A program made the translations under genes and the position numbers. From positions 253,675,135 through 253,739,134 of the forward strand of contig NC_053037.3 of NCBI RefSeq assembly GCF_002575655.3: a DNA stretch of 64,000 nt, read 5' to 3'. The notes beneath the pieces were generated by a model, which was given only the letters and a program-made list of their open reading frames with translations, was not told the DNA's origin and ran no database searches. Below are positions 11,701-22,881 of this stretch, piece by piece; position 1 is the stretch's first letter, and each line of letters opens with the position of its first letter. Source of the DNA: Aegilops tauschii subsp. strangulata (lineage: Eukaryota > Streptophyta > Magnoliopsida > Poales > Poaceae).

Positions 11701-12995
11701 TCTTGTCTCCATTAGTTGCATCTCTCATATCACCTTGTGTTGAGTGCCAACTTGCTATGCTTATTGATCGTGGAGACTTGGACATATTACTTGTGAAGCA
11801 TGCTTGCTTACTTGAGCCTATTGTCTTTGGTTGTAGTTGCATCATATGCTTTCATACCATACCACACCTTGTTCTTTCTTATGATAAGAATGGTGAGGAC
11901 ACTTGTTGGGTATCTTACCACTCGAATGATAGGTGCTACATTTGAACTAACCTCATTTGTTTTTCCGAGTGTTTGTCATGTTCTTTCATTTTGAGGAATT
12001 CACAAGGCGGTAACATCGCGAGACATATTGGTTATGTGAAGGCGTACATGATGTGCAACACCAACATTTTCGACATCCTCATAAAGGTGAACTCTTTCCC
12101 TTTGAGCCATTCTCAAATACGCAAATTGGATGGGTCATACTTTCATTGTTGTTTCCTTCTTGTCTACATGATACATCTATTGGATGGAGGACCGACATTG
12201 GAGATGGACCCGATGGACCTTCAAGTTGAGGAGTGCTCGGACTTAGTAGATGCACCACCGGACCAACACTTCTACCGCGACATCGAGCTATGGTACATCA
12301 ACACTCCTTTGACACATTGCACCCCCACCTTCATATTTGTAGATTGTGCTCATACATGTCATGCTCGATGGACATATCATACTCACCACAAGTTTGCACC
12401 CTTTGCATGGATTGACACACATTATGCTTGTCTTGTTGCACCTATTCCCATGTCATCCACGATATATGAGCTTGTGCATTTTCTTAGCAAATTTGTTGTG
12501 ATCTTTCTTGATGGCATATTCATACATCATGATCATATTGCCTCCCATCAATTGCATGATAACTTATTCATATTGAGCATCCATTGCCATATTCATGCTA
12601 TTGATAAACCGTCTCACTATGACATCATTTTGCACCGTGGTTGCATTCATCATATTCACAACACATTTGTGTGCACAATGAATGCTTTTGCCCCCCATGA
12701 ATGCTTTACATCTCATTCCATATCATCTTGCTAAGCTTCATGTGCTTTATCATGAACAATCTTGCCTCACGGACTCATTCTTACATGATGGACACCTTGT
12801 GTGCGCTAACGATTGTATTTCCAAGTGTTTTTTGTGTTTGCTCTTTTTGCGTGTGTACCACTCCGGAGACACCTTGGAGTACTTGGATTGCGCCATGTTT
12901 TCCACTTCGTCTAGCTACAAGTCCATCCACGACAACTGTTTCCATGGTGATGAGGATTATGATCCGATGCCGGATCTTTCCCAAGGGAGGGGAGA
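8758..12995 (+). pseudogene. Long pol-less ORF of B2, broken by frameshifts
   Basis: The start ATG at 8758 (MDRQG) is conserved in all B copies and in C. Open segments follow one another in shifting frames: 8758-9651, 9519-10268, 10219-10833, 10764-11945, 11973-12734 and 12682-13092. The N-terminal coiled-coil-like part and basic Ser/Arg/His linker lead directly to MAEHGKF without the gag core seen at the same place in C. Words shared with C include CDAMLHRISC, ICTYGIDDE, MMDDVYIYHAH and LTKRALES. No pol domain is present. At about 1,600 codons the undecayed frame would be close to the length of a gag-pol polyprotein. The product is unknown. Confidence 0.65.
12981..12995 (+). other. Polypurine tract of B2
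   Basis: CCAAGGGAGGGGAGA directly precedes the LTR start TGATGCGGAG. Confidence 0.8.
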
Positions 12996-13648
12996 TGATG
13001 CGGAGCATCCTACGATCATCCCCATGTACACTCGAGCATACGCCATTGGACCTAAGGTGAACCCTACATGCTTCCCCTTTCCACTCGTATGAGACATGGT
13101 TGCTACCTAATGCAAAGACACTACATGTGCTTAGAAACCAAGGAGACGACCATGGAGATGCTCGAGGCATACGCCAAGTCCACACGGAAGCGGATCAAGA
13201 AGTGCCTCAAGTGGAGTCGCCGCGGAGCTACAGCGGCCGGACATCCGGCAGGAGCCCGGACATCCGGCGCCACCAACCAGAAGAAGACCAAAGAGAGACA
13301 GAAGCCAGGCGACTCTACAGCGACCGGACATCCGGCCGACCCCCGGACATCCGGCGCCCCGTGACGGGCCGGACATCCGGCGCCTACCCGGAAATCCGGC
13401 GCACGCTACCCAGAGAGCAGAAGAATCGGCCACTCCAGCCCGGACATCCAGCCCGAGGCCCGGACATCCGGCTCCTCGTGAGCCGCCGGACATCCGGCGC
13501 CTGTGTGCGCACAGTGAACGGGCCAAGGGCCCATGTATCCCCCCTCTCACTTACCCCTTCGTGGGCTAACACTATATATAGACCCCCTCCTCCTCCTAGT
13601 TAGGGTTAGCAAAGGATTAGCTCATTTAGAGATAGAGCTTTGCTCATC
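12996..13648 (+). repeat. 3' LTR of B2, part 1 (U3 with dyad array and TATA)
   Basis: The LTR starts TGATGCGGAGC after the purine tract. A dyad array of about nine copies lies at 13230-13500, followed by a TATA-like CTATATATAG at 13572-13581. The LTR is cut at 13648 by A1, and the last five bases (TCATC, 13644-13648) are the target duplication. It continues at 21520, and together the two parts make about 986 bp. Confidence 0.85.
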
Positions 13649-14565
13649 TGATAGAGGCAAAGGTGTCCCGTTTTTCGATGAGATGATGGATATCGCTTTG
13701 GTGGAAGTCGACTTTGACGATCCGACTACGAACGTGCGATGACGTCGCGCCTTAGCAATCGCTAAACCAACTCCGAGAGGTTGTTGACCACGCCGGAGCA
13801 CGATCAACCTGACCACGAGGGTCTGTTTCCTGCGAGCAAACGAAGAACAAGCAAGAAACTGAGATTGCACTCTGGATATTGCGAATATAAGATGAAAGCT
13901 TTATTGACCAAGGTGGGGTTCTGTGACGCCTTTGTCTGGTCGTTGAACACAAACGAAGTACGCGAAGTTGCAGCTATGGCAAACTTTTAATCTAAACAAA
14001 ACCCAAAGTCTAAACGACGCCCTAAGGGCTGTATATATGGAGGAAGAGGGGGGAATTTCGTGGCCCTTGGGGAAGGGGTCCGAAACCAACCCTATCTCTT
14101 GTTTCCCCACACATACGGACTCTAAAAATAGCCTATACTCAAGTATTTCGAAATTACATGGGCCTGGCCCAATAATAAGGTGACGCAGCACCTAGAATAG
14201 CCTCTGGACGAAAGTTATGAAGTAGCATCTTGCATATTTCGTCCAAGGCTTCATGCACGCATTATGGTGGCTTCAATGTCCTGAAATCATCACTTGTAAC
14301 TCCGTTCTTGTCCCCCATGCGCATGCCATCATCTCCATGCTTGTTCTTGCTCCAATGTTCATCCTTCTCAAAGCTAGGCCCTTCATTTGTAAGCAAAACA
14401 AATGTATCCAATTTAGGCAGCATCATATTCTCATGAACATTAGAATCATTACCAAGAAACGAAAGTACCTGGTAATTTAATTGGCGTGCGCAAGCTCTAG
14501 TAATTGGTCCAGTATGTATAGCAGCAGGGGCTGTGGGTGTAACAATGGTATTGATGTCCTCATCA
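13649..14565 (-). repeat. 3' LTR of A1
   Basis: The LTR runs on the plus strand from TGATAGAGGC to CTCATCA. The TATA-like region is CATATATACAG on the element strand, near 14030. In element orientation its first 304 bases encode the C-terminal part of the gag-pol frame, ending at 14262. Confidence 0.93.
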
Positions 14566-17500
14566 TCCTCCCCTTCTTGAAATGAAGTCGTCCTCGACGG
14601 AAGCTCATCTCCCTCACCCAAATAAGGCTTCAAATCTGCAATGTTAAAAGTGGGACTAACCCCAAAATCTGCAGGCAGCTCAAGTTTATATGCATTATCA
14701 TTTATTTTCTCTAACACCTTAAAAGGACCATCAGCACGTGGCATTAGCTTTGATTTGCGCAAATCAGGAAATCTATCCTTACGCAAATGTAACCAAACAA
14801 GATCTCCAGGTGCAAACACACCATGTTTTCTACCCTTATCTCCAGCAAGTTTATATTTAGCATTCATACGCTCAATGTTTTCCTTAGTTAACTCATGCAT
14901 TTTTAAGATCAATTCAGCACGTTGTTTAGCATCAAAATTAACCTTCTCCGAAGATGGAAGAGGCAACAAATCAATAGGTGCACGAGGTAGGAAACCATAC
15001 ACAATTTCAAAAGGGCACATCTTAGTAGTAGAATGCAATGACCGATTATAAGCAAACTCAATATGAGGCAAGCATTCTTCCCACATTTTCTTATTATTCT
15101 TGAAAACAGCCCTAAGCATAGTAGACAATGTTCTATTGACTACTTCAGTTTGTCCATCAGTTTGGGGTGACAAGTAGTACTAAAAAGCAGTTTAGTCCCC
15201 AACTTAGCCCATAAACATCTCCAAAAGTGGCTAAGAAATTTGGTATCACGATCTGAAAGAATAGTATTTGGCACACCATGCAAACGAATAATTTCACGGA
15301 AGAACAAATCAGCAACATTAACAGCATCATCGCTTTTATGACATGGTATAAAGTGCGCCATTTTGAGAATCTATCCACGACAACAAATATGCTATCCCTC
15401 CCCTTGTTTGTTCAAGGTAAACCTAAAACAAAGTCCATAGATATATCCTCCCAAGGAACACTAGGTACAGGCAAAGGCACATATAAACCATGAGGATTGA
15501 GTCGTGACTTAGCTTTTTGACATGTAGTGCAGCGAGCAACAAAACGCTCAACATCCCGTCTCATCTTTGGCCAAAAGAAATGTGTAGCAAGTACGTCCTC
15601 CGTCTTCTTCATGCCAAAGTGTCCCATTAATCCTCCTCCATGCGCCTCCTGCGACAACAAAAGACGAAGAGAGCTAGCTGGAGTGCATAGCTTGTTAGCA
15701 CGGAACACAAATCCATCATTAACGACAAACTTGTTCCAGGTTCTTCCTTCTTTATAATTCTGCAAAACATCTTTAAAATCAGCATCATGCACATATTGAT
15801 CTTTGATGGTCTCCAAACCAAATATTTTGAAGTCAAGTTGTGAAAGCATAGTATAGCGACGAGACAATGCATCAGCAATAACATTTTCTTTACCCTTCTT
15901 GTGTTTAGTGACATAAGGGAAAGTTTCAATGAATTCAACCCATTTAGCATGTCTACGATTCAGTTTAGCTTGACTTTTAATATGTTTCAAAGATTCATGA
16001 TCGGAATGTATAACAAATTCTTTGGGCCATAAATAATGTTGCCATGTTTCTAAAGTCCGAACAAGAGCATATAGTTCTTTATCATAAGTAGAATAATTCA
16101 GACTAGGCCCACTCAATTTTTCAGAAAAGTATGCAACAGGTTTACCATCTTGTAATAACACACCTCCTAATCCAATTCCACTAGCATCACATTCAAGCTC
16201 AAAAGTCTTATTAGAATCAGGAAGTTGGAGTAAAGGAGCATGTGTCAACTTATCTTTCAATACCGTGAAGGCTTCTTCCTGTGCGGTACCCCAAACAAAA
16301 GGCACATCCTTCTTTGTAAGCTCGTTGAGGGGTGCAGCAATGGTGCTAAAATCTCTCACAAAACGCCTATAGAAACCAGCGAGTCCAAGAAAACTGCGCA
16401 CTTGTGTGACCGATTTGGGCTGCGGCCAACTCTCAATAGCTTCAATCTTGGCTTTATCAACTTCAATTCCCTGTGGAGTAACAACATAGCCAAGAAAAGA
16501 TACTCGGTCGGTGCAAAAGGTGCACTTCCCAAGGTTACCAAACAAACGTGCATCACGTAGAGCAATAAAAACAGCACGTAAATGTTCCAAATGTTCTTCC
16601 AAAGATTTTCTATAAATCAGTATATCATCAAAATAGACTACCACAAATCGTCCAATGAAAGCACGTAAAACTTCGTTCATTAGTCTCATGAAAGTACTAG
16701 GTGCATTAGTTAACCCAAAAGGCATGACTAACCACTCATATAAACCAAACTTAGTTTTAAATGCAGTTTTCCATTCATCTCCCAATTTCATACGAATTTG
16801 ATGGTATCCACTACGCAAATCAACTTTGGAGAATATTGTAGAGCCACTCAATTCATCAAGCATATCATCTAGCCTAGGAATAGGATGACGATAACGAATA
16901 GTAATATTATTAATGCCTCTACAATCAACACACATACGCGACGTACCATCCTTTTTAGGCACTAGTATAATAGGAACAGCACAAGGACTAAGAGATTCGC
17001 GTATATAACCTTTGTCGAGCAGCCCCTGTACTTGACGCATAATCTCCTTCGTCTCCTCTGGATTGGTACGGTATGGTGCACGGTTGGGTAGCGATGCACC
17101 GGGAATTAAATCAATTTGATGCTCAATCCCTCGAATAGGTGGTAATCCCGGTGGCACGTCTTGTGGGAAGACGTCAGCGAACTCCTGCAAAATGTAAGTG
17201 ACAGCAGGGGGCAAAGAGGAAGGCACGTCCTCGAATAAAAATAATGCCTCTTTGCACACAAAAGCATAGCAAACAGATTTGTTGAAATCTAGCTCATCAA
17301 TATCAGATTTTGTGGCAAGTAAACATGCACTTTTCAATTTAATTTCAGAACAACACTAGATGGTTTATTATTAGGTTTCATTTGTTGCTCAAAGTCTTTT
17401 GCCACAATCTGATTTTCACTCTTATTTTTCTCCTGTTTTGCTTTATTAGCTCTATTAATGTCATCTTTCAAAATGGAATCAGGAGTCATAGGAAGCAAAG

Positions 17501-19382
17501 GAATATTTTTATTCTTATGAACAAGAGTATACTGATTGTTTCTACCATGGTGTACAGAATTTTTATCAAATTGCCATGGTCTACCAAGTAATAAGGAACA
17601 TGCTTGCATGGGTACCACGTCACAATCAACATAATCAGCATATGTAGAGATACTAAAATGCACACGAACAGTACGTGTTACCTTAACCTTGCCGCTGTTG
17701 TTGAACCATTGGATGTAGTAAGGATGTGGATGTGGTCTTGTGGTGAGAGATAGTTTCTCCACCATCTCCATGCTAGCCAAGTTGTTACAGCTCCCTCCAT
17801 CTATGATGACGCAAACAGAACGTTCCTTCACAACTCCCTTTGTATGGAACAAATTATGCCTCTGATTTTGCTCTGCTTGTGTGACCTACACACTCAAAAC
17901 ACGTTGAGCAACTAAACATTCATACCTGTCAGCGTCTTCAGGAGCCATGTATTGCGCCTCATTTTCAGAATCATCTCCACCATGTTCTTCACGTGTAATA
18001 AGAGCCAAAGTCTCCTCATCATAGTCACTAGCGGACTCATACCCACCATCCTCAGTAGCAATCATCACACGCTGAGATTTGCATTCTCTCGCATAATGTC
18101 CTCTTCCCTTACAACGACGACAAATAATATCACTTGTGTGCCCTGTTGACGCCATGGAAGAAGAAGAGCTCTGCGCAGGACCGGAAGGTGTGCTCTTGGC
18201 AGAGAGTGGTGGTTGTGCCTGCTTTCTTGTATCACGGCTGGAGGTGGCACCTGATGGTGGTGATGGTGAAGTGGAAGTAGAGGATGCACGTGGTGTCCAT
18301 GATGAAGGTCGACCTGCAGAAAAGTTAGTTCGCGCCAATGCCTGTCGATCCTGCACTTCACGTTCAGCTTTACAAGCAAGATGGAATAAACGAGTGATAT
18401 TATTATAATCCTTATACTCTAGAATGGTCTGAATCTCTTTATTTAATCCACCCATAAAATGTGCAAGCATAGCTTCATTCTCCTCAACAATACCACATCT
18501 AATCATGCCAGTTTGTAATTCCTGATAATATTCTTCTACATAATTTTTCCCTTGTCTTCAGCGCTGCAATTTTTGAAGTAATTCACGTTGATAATATGGT
18601 GGAACCCAACGAGTACGCATAGCAGTTTTCAAAGCAGCCCAAGTAGCTGGAACAGGATATAATCTACAATGTTCAGACCACCAAACACATGCAAAGCTAG
18701 TGAAAGCACAAACAGCAGCAGGAACACGTCTCTCCTCAGGATATTGTAAACATGTAAATCGTTGTTCAGTTTCTAACTCCCAAGTAAGATATATATCAGG
18801 AACATATCTACCCTCAAATGGTGGAATATTCAATTTCAGTTTAGGGAGATGGTCATGATCTCGTACCTGAGGTGGTGGTGCCGGCCTACCGTTGCGAATA
18901 TATACCTGAGGTCAACCTGCTGGTGGTGGTGCTGGTGGCTGCATGTAGTTCTGATTTTGATCAACCTCATCCTCATAATCGCCCGCATAATCGTCATCCT
19001 CCTCAGCCGCCGCAGTAGCAGGAGCCAAAGAAGCATCAACAGTAGGTGCAGCGGCACCCGAATTTTGACCAGTCTCAATTGGAACGCGCTGTGCTCGTCC
19101 CACTTGATTTGGAAGGCGGCGTTGGAGATGTGGTTGTTGTTGTTGTAGAGGTGCGACATATGCAGCCGGTGGTGGTTGGGGAAGACGCTTGAGTAATTCA
19201 GTAAACTTGTTATCCAGCTTTGTCTCGAACGACTTCTCCACGGCATCTATCTTCTCCATAGCCTCTTCAAATCTGTTTAGCACATCTCCCACCTGGCCAC
19301 TCATCATTTGCTGAAATTTATCATGCAACTCCTTGTTCGTCATGTTCTCCCAATCAGTCTCATCGGCTTGTCATCCTGCCAT
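14262..19382 (-). pseudogene. gag-pol of A1, multiply disrupted
   Basis: This region is colinear with the intact 1.7k-codon frame of A4: gag with [14 protein letters not shown] knuckle, protease, RT with YFDD, RNase H, integrase and LTR-encoded tail. Compared with A4 I see single-base deletions near 15167, 15365 and 17348. In-frame stops lie near 15413, 17887, 18558 and 18912, and one follows three codons after the ATG at 19380-19382. Three of the stops (15413, 17887, 18912) are C-to-T changes, as expected from deamination of methylated cytosine. Open pieces remain at 15412-17337, 17334-17852 and 17886-18506. Confidence 0.92.
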
Positions 19383-20586
19383 GGTTAGCAGCAATAGAAA
19401 CACAAAAGAATATGATCCTACAGACTACTAGGAAGTGGTGGTGATGGTGGTGTGTCACAAATCCTTCAAGCGAATCTCAATTTCTTACCAGTTCTTACCC
19501 AGCAGCAGGTGGTGATCGGCAACCGTTGTAGTCAAAACTCTCAAAGCTTGGATAGAGCGATTACCAGGGAGAGTCAAACGCACGATGTAGATGTATATGG
19601 AGCTGGGAAGGCTTATAATATGGTAGCAAAAATGGTCAGCAATAATCAAATCAGAGATGCAAAGTTGAATAAACGCTCAACGACTGTACTGTGCTGGCCC
19701 TAGGCTAGACCGTGCTAGAGACGCGGGCCTAGAACACTAACAAAATCACGGCGCTGCACGTAAACAAGGGAAAAGCACACTCTGGAATTTTTTTTTGCTC
19801 TTTTTTTTCTCGCGCTCTTTTTTTTTTTTGCGCTCTTTTTTTTGGGAAAAACACTATAATGACGAGTGTCTCAAAACTCTTCCCAGGTCAAACTGACAGG
19901 ATAGGCACAAATTTTTTTTTTACTATTTTTTTCGGAAATAAGGGCAGCGACGACGAAAAAGTGCGACAAAAAATCACTATGATGGCGAGTGTCTCAAAAC
20001 ACTCCCCGGGACCTAAAAATAGGATAGGGAAAAAATATTTTTGGTCGCCGAATTTTTTTTTTCCGAGACCTACTCAGGCAAGGAAACACGAAACGGAAAA
20101 TAGATGGACCTCTAAAACAAACCGAATATGAAAAGAAATCGGATTGGTTGTGGATATATGGTGGTAGGATATGGCAGCGGTGGTGGTATATGGATACGGA
20201 TCGGTGGTGGTATATGGATACGGATCGGTGGTGGTATATGGATACGGATTGGTGGTGGTATATGGATACGGATTCAAAGCGGTGGCGGATAAGCAATGGT
20301 GGTAGATGGCAAGGCGATGATGATGGTGCGGCGGCGGCGTGACAACTTATGACCAGAACTCGAAACTCTAAAAGACTAGACTCTAAGACCAGCAACTTGA
20401 CACGACGATGCAACCGCAAATTCAACAAAGCAAAAATCCTAAAAAGATTATGGAAAGGCTCAGATTGGTTCAGATATGATGAACTAACCCTAATTTTTTT
20501 GTGGCTTTTTCGTGGACTGTAGGTATGAAGAACAGACTCGATCTAAACTACGAAAAACTGTAAAATCTCACCGAGCAACCTGGAAA
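19383..20586 (-). other. Leader of A1 with 24-bp minisatellite
   Basis: This non-coding stretch lies between the PBS and the gag ATG. It contains A/T homopolymer tracts at 19785-19920. A roughly 31-bp block containing the core GCGAGTGTCTCAAAAC occurs twice (about 19858 and 19985). Four tandem copies of a 24-bp unit beginning GGTGGTGGTATATGG lie at 20179-20274. The same architecture is seen in A4 and A6. Confidence 0.8.
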
Positions 20587-20596
20587 TCTGATACCA
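20587..20596 (-). other. Primer-binding site of A1
   Basis: The minus strand reads TGGTATCAGA, complementary to the 3' end of initiator methionine tRNA, 2 nt inside the 5' LTR. Confidence 0.85.
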
Positions 20597-20598
20597 CT

Positions 20599-21514
20599 TG
20601 ATAGAGGCAAAGGTGTCCCGTCTTTCGGTGAGATGATGGATATCGCTTTGGTGGAAGTCGACTTTGACGATCTGACTATGAACGTGCGATGACGTCGCGC
20701 CTTAGCAATCGCTAAACCAACTCCGAGAGGTTGTTGACCACGCCGGAGCACGATCAACCTGACCACGAGGGTCTGTTTCCTGCGAGCAAACGAAGAACAA
20801 GCAAGAAACTGAGATTGCAATCTGGATATTGCGAATATAAGATGAAAGCTTTATTGATCAAGGTGGGGTTCTGTGACGCCTTTGTCTGGTCGTTGAACAC
20901 AAACGAAGTACGCGAAGTTGCAGCTATGGCGAACTTTTAATCTAAACAAAACCCAAAGTCTAAACGACGCCCAAAGGCTGTATATATGGAGGAAGAGGGG
21001 GGAATTTCGTGGCCCTTGGGGAAGGGGTCCGAAACCAACCCTATCTCTTGTTTCCCCACACATACGGACTCTAAAAATAGCCTATACTCAAGTATTTCGA
21101 AATTACATGGGCCTGGCCCAATAATAAGGTGACGCAGCACCTAGAATAGCCTCTGGACGAAAGTTATGAAGTAGCATCTTGCATATTTCATCCAAGGCTT
21201 CATGCACGCATTATGGTGGCTTCAATGTCCTGAAATCATCACTTGTAACTCCGTTCTTGTCCCCCATGCGCATGCCATCATCTCCATGCTTGTTCTTGCT
21301 CCAATGTTCATCCTTCTCAAAGCTAGGCCCTTCATTTGTAAGCAAAACAAATGTATCCAATTTAGGCAGCATCATATTCTCATGAACATTAGAATCATTA
21401 CCAAGAAACGAAAGTACCTGGTAATTTAATTGGCGTGCGCGAGCTCTAGTAATTGGTCCAGTATGTATAGCAGCAGGGGCTGTGGGTGTAACAATGGAAT
21501 TGATGTCCTCATCA
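20599..21514 (-). repeat. 5' LTR of A1
   Basis: The ends TGATAGAGGC...CTCATCA match the 3' LTR. It shares with it the private variant GGTTGTTGACC, which confirms that the two LTRs belong to one insertion. Confidence 0.93.
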
Positions 21515-21519
21515 TCATC

Positions 21520-21852
21520 CATATCGGATCTACTCCACGAGAGAGACTGCGGCCCCTCTACGGAGAAGATCCACCTTGGATTCAAGACCTCCTCACGGAG
21601 AAGACCCCCATCAAGACCTCCTCACGGAGAAGAACCGGTTACCCTTTGTATCGTCTTTTGTTGACTTTGGATCATGTATCTCCTTTTGTGTTCATCGATC
21701 TAGCGCATGTGTGATCTATTCTTGTTGGTTGAGTGATTCTCTCGTGTTTTCTCTCGTGTTGCCCTCGTGTTTCCCCTCGTGTTCATCGCGTACTTCATAG
21801 GGATCCGCTCCTTTCGTGAAACACCGGCCATCTAGGGTTCCACCCTACATCA
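21520..21852 (+). repeat. 3' LTR of B2, part 2 (R-U5)
   Basis: The B2 LTR resumes after the A1 target duplication with CATATCGGATC and ends CCCTACATCA. It is followed by PBS-like sequence, not by a target duplication, which is unexpected for a 3' LTR. Confidence 0.85.
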
Positions 21853-21872
21853 TCTTGGTATCAGAGCCAAGA
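21853..21872. other. PBS-containing spacer between two inverted B LTRs
   Basis: The 20-bp spacer TCTTGGTATCAGAGCCAAGA separates the B2 LTR (+) from the B3 LTR (-). It contains TGGTATCAGAGC (21856-21867), a perfect 12-nt match to the initiator tRNA-Met primer site. Its ends TCTTGG/CCAAGA extend the inverted repeat made by the two LTRs. Confidence 0.8.
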
Positions 21873-22881
21873 TGATGTAGGGTGGAACCCTAGGTGGCCG
21901 ATCTTTCATGAAAGGAGTGGATCCCTTCGAAGAACGCGATGAACACGAGGGGGAACACGAGGGAAACACGAGGGGAACACGAGAGAAATCACTCAACCAA
22001 CAAGAATAGATCACACATGCGCTAGATCGATGAACACAAGGTGAGATACAAGATCCAAAGTCAACAACGGACGATACAAACGGTAACCGGTTCTTCTCCG
22101 TGAGGAGGTCCTGATGGGGGCCACCCAAGAGGGGGTCTTGAATCCAACGTGGATCGTCTCCGAAGAGGGGCCGCAGTCTCTCTCGAGGAGGAGATCCGTA
22201 ATGGATGAGCAAAGCTCTATCTCAACTATGAGCTAAACCAATGCTAACCCTAACTAGGAGGAGTAGGGGGTCTATATGTAGTGTTAGCCCACGAAGGGGT
22301 AAGTGAGAGGGGGGATACATGGGCCCTTGGCCCGTTCACTGTGTGCAGACAGGCGCCAGATGTCCGGGCTGGGGCCGGATGTCCGGCGGCTCACGAGGAG
22401 CCGGATGTCCGGGCCTCGGGCCGGATGTCCGGGCTGGATTGGCCGATTCTTCTGCTCTCTGGATAGCATGCGCCGGATTTCCGGGCAGGCGCCGGATGTC
22501 CGGCCCGTCGCGGGGCGCCGGATGTCCGGGGGTTGGCCGGTTGTCCGGCCGCTGTAGAGTCGCCTAGCTTCTGTCTCTCTTTGGTCTTCTTCTGGTTGGT
22601 GGCGCTGGATGTGCGGGCTCCTGCCGGATGTCCAGCCGCTGTAGCTCCGCGGCGACTCCACTTGAGGCACTTCTTGATCCGCTTCCGTGTGGACTTGGCG
22701 TATGCCTCGAGCATCTCCATGGTCGTCTCCTTGGTTTCTAAGCACATGTAACGTCTTTGCATTAGGTATCAACCATGTCTCGTACGAGTGGAAAGGGGAA
22801 GCATGTAGGAACGGGTTCACCTTAGGTCCAATGGCGTATGCTCTAGTGTACATGGGGATGATCGTAGGATGCTCCGTATCA
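21873..22881 (-). repeat. 3' LTR of B3 (1009 bp)
   Basis: The plus strand runs from TGATGTAGGG to CTCCGTATCA. A U3 dyad array occupies about 22345-22640. The TATA-like element near 22275 is altered to ctatatgtag. The purine tract follows at 22882-22896. Confidence 0.85.

Larger units (their letters stand above)
13649..21514 (-). mobile_element. Element A1: complete but decayed Ty3/gypsy (CRM-like) retrotransposon
   Basis: This element has two LTRs (917 and 916 bp), a purine tract, gag-pol, a leader and a PBS, all on the minus strand. It is flanked by the duplication TCATC (13644-13648 and 21515-21519). The interrupted B2 LTR reads through cleanly once A1 is removed. By eye the two LTRs differ at about ten substitutions and one indel (about 1.1-1.2%). 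The coding region carries several stops and frameshifts, so the copy cannot encode its own proteins. Confidence 0.93.
6704..21852 (+). mobile_element. Element B2: non-autonomous LTR retrotransposon, 3' LTR split by A1
   Basis: This plus-strand copy starts just downstream of the primer-binding site (TCATGAGCCACG at about 6711) and lacks a 5' LTR. It then has the full leader, the long pol-less ORF region, the purine tract and a 3' LTR. The LTR is interrupted at 13648 by element A1 and resumes after A1 at 21520. Without A1 the copy is about 7.3 kb. Its first bases abut the inverted B1 fragment. Confidence 0.8.

Noticed and set aside
14641..15051. Open frames opposite to pol (for example 136 codons on the plus strand, repeated at 46320 and 50746)
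   Set aside because: They are the reverse strand of conserved integrase sequence. Their repetition follows the element, and no start context or domain supports them.
20074..20277. PYPYTTT-repeat protein
   Set aside because: It is the translation of the 24-bp leader minisatellite, in the untranslated part of family A.
21856..21867. tRNA gene remnant
   Set aside because: Only the 12-nt primer complement is present. There are no A or B box sequences or cloverleaf around it.
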